NCBI RefSeq assembly: GCF_022539665.2
Contig: NC_081338.1
Span: 3,967,679 to 4,031,678 of the forward strand
Direction of reading: 5' to 3'
DNA length: 64,000 nt
Source of the DNA: Daphnia carinata
Lineage: Eukaryota; Arthropoda; Branchiopoda; Diplostraca; Daphniidae
Shown in pieces: positions 62,337 to 64,000 of this stretch (the first letter of the stretch is position 1; each line of letters starts with the position of its first letter). A program made the translations under genes and the position numbers. A model generated the notes under the pieces. The model had not been told where the DNA came from. It did no database searches and saw only the letters and a program-made list of their open reading frames with translations.

Positions 62337-63896
62337 GAGAGCTTGGCTTTTGGCAAAATAAGGCGAGTGATACAAATGGCTCAGGTTACGAGAAAAGCCG
62401 CTGACTTGACCGATATTGAAACAAGAAAAATAAAGAGAAAGGAATGCATTATTGCAGTGAAATTTCTCCGTTGCCCATGTGAAGGATGTGGTTGATTGCG
62501 CCGCACTTCCCTGTCACTACCATATCGGGCTTTCATCACATGACTTTTCAATCTTCATTGCGAGCATACGAGTGTTTTACTTCCTTAATGCATTCTAGTA
62601 GATCATGTTTCTAATAATTTTCTAAAAAAAAAAAAAATCAATCGCTTTGTACGGTAAGTCCTGAAAAATAGCGTTTCACTCCATTTATGGAACGAATCGA
62701 ACAAGCCACACTGGATACACCCCTGTTTGACAAGTCATAGCTACGCAAACTATCGTGACAATGAGCTATTCATTATTCGAGGATCATTGAAATCTTTACT
62801 ACCTTATGAATTATACTTAAATCAATGATTTCTACAATAACCTTGCTTACGTCGTCCTCCTGGACTGTTCCAGCTTGAGCCGTGAATGTGGCCAGCAGAT
62901 GGGAAACTGGGGAGTTGTCTTCATTTGAATTTCGTTTTGTCTTAATGTTCCAGCAAGGGTAGATTATCCTTTTGGGTTGACTCCAATCAAACCCGATGAT
63001 CCGCTTAAAAGCAAACGTAATAGACCTATGTGAAACAATAGCCTTTACGTGTAAACTACAGGCCAATTGGCGCCCTATTCCAGCACAACACTTGCGTTTT
63101 CATTGCCCGGCACATATTCACTGGAGAGACAAGTTCAACTGTTCAGACGCGGCAAGTGTGTCATTTAGCTCACCTTCAACAGCAAAAAGTTTAGAGGAAG
63201 AGTTCGTGAAACGAAAAAAAAGGGGGGCGTCATTAATGGGATGTTTGATCCCCCTTTCCCTCAATTTTGATGAGCTAGTGGAATTTTCTACTTAGAAAAT
63301 TTGTAGATTTGCAAATGCACGAAAAGAAAAGATGCAAATAGCTAACAAAAAAAAAAAAAGTCGGCCGACACAATCAAAGGAAAGGTAATCACTTGAGGCA
63401 ATGAAATAGGTAGGACTACGCAACGTAACCGCTCGGAATGTGGAGAAAACTTTGTGCTTCTCCGGCCGCAAAATGATGTTTACCTCAAACGAAAAGATTT
63501 GAAAGCGCTGTTTAAGATTGCAAGAAAAATCCGATAACAATTGCCATCCAGAGCGTAAGACCACTTCCCGAAATTGGTGTACAGTACATCCCTTCCCTCC
63601 CAGTATCCATAAATTACATCTTCAACATCGTTACGTCGGATTCTAAAGATACTGTCACGTCAGAACAAAATGGGACGTCATACAATTTGCAGAGAAAGTG
63701 CTTATGGTGACATTATACGTACTGTCATAATGCACGGCAGTTTCTGTGAAGAATTAACACAAAAGAAAAACGTGCCGCAATCTATATTCAGCTGGCACAT
63801 AAAAGTCACAGTGTCGTACATAATGAACGAGCTGAACGGCGCTTTGCGATTAAAACTAAATTATAATCTAAGGCCGATATATTCGCCAGGTATCAA
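62337..63896. other. Region upstream of cuticle gene 4
   Basis: No gene is recognised. Open frames at 62773-63066 (minus), 62996-63295 (plus) and 63292-63564 (minus) have no known motif. The first few hundred bases should hold cuticle gene 4 regulatory sequence. Confidence 0.45.
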
Positions 63897-63936
63897 CTTC
63901 CATTCCGGTTTGCAACGCTGCAAACCAGAATGGAAG
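63897..63936. repeat. 18-base-pair hairpin, 4-base loop
   Basis: CTTCCATTCCGGTTTGCA is answered by TGCAAACCAGAATGGAAG with one mismatch, around the loop ACGC. GGCCGATATATTCG just before it resembles a motif of the 101-1376 repeat family, so this may be the start of another such element cut by the window edge. Confidence 0.5.
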
Positions 63937-64000
63937 CAAAACCGCTCTATGAACTTGAATGTGCGGCCATCGCCTATTAAACACCAAATGTACGATAATG

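Overview
This is animal nuclear DNA, most likely from a water flea (Daphnia or a close branchiopod). The evidence is introns that are mostly 60-90 bases with GT-AG ends, an A+T-rich background full of homopolymer runs, arthropod chitin-binding cuticle proteins with Ala-Pro-Tyr repeats, and conserved single-copy animal genes. I could not run a database search, so names rest on recognised protein families and the species is an inference. Exon borders below were set by hand from splice consensus, reading frame and protein conservation.

Layout. 1-1376: a non-autonomous transposon-like repeat. 1377-5880: no convincing gene. 5880-7210: a secreted C-type lectin (+). 8913-10920: translation factor eIF4A (-). 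11750-12402: mago nashi (-). 17598-21258: Axin (+), possibly with an untranslated first exon near 14.7 kb. 22.0-22.6 kb: tRNA-like repeats around an AT palindrome. 23266-24575: nucleoporin Nup37 (+). 25443-30118: the SET1/SETD1 histone H3K4 methyltransferase (+). 30719-33309: lipase maturation factor LMF2 type (+). 35411-37278: the MAP kinase JNK (+). 38601-39696: peroxin PEX12 (-). 39.7-46 kb: repeat-rich, with a T16-G24 run, an inverted pair of tRNA-headed structured repeats (41308-43056), unidentified spliced exons on both sides of that pair, and fragments of the 1-1376 repeat family. 46384-47980: a rhodopsin-like GPCR (-). 48363-49528: a secreted coiled-coil C1q-like protein (-). 51397-62250: four tandem cuticle-protein genes (-) with the same three-exon plan and TATA boxes at nearly the same distance from the ATG.

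Most genes are unrelated housekeeping or signalling genes that happen to be neighbours. The clear functional group is the cuticle cluster, which looks like tandem duplication of a secreted chitin-binding protein followed by expansion of short repeats in three of the four copies. Axin and JNK belong to Wnt and stress signalling, and eIF4A and Mago to translation and mRNA processing; nothing in the sequence shows that these are co-regulated.

The observations most worth a second look are the divergent tRNA-headed structured repeat pair, the unrecognised spliced exons beside it, the one-residue insertion in Axin's tankyrase-binding motif, the GC-AG intron in one cuticle gene, and the stop-free 66-base intron of SET1.
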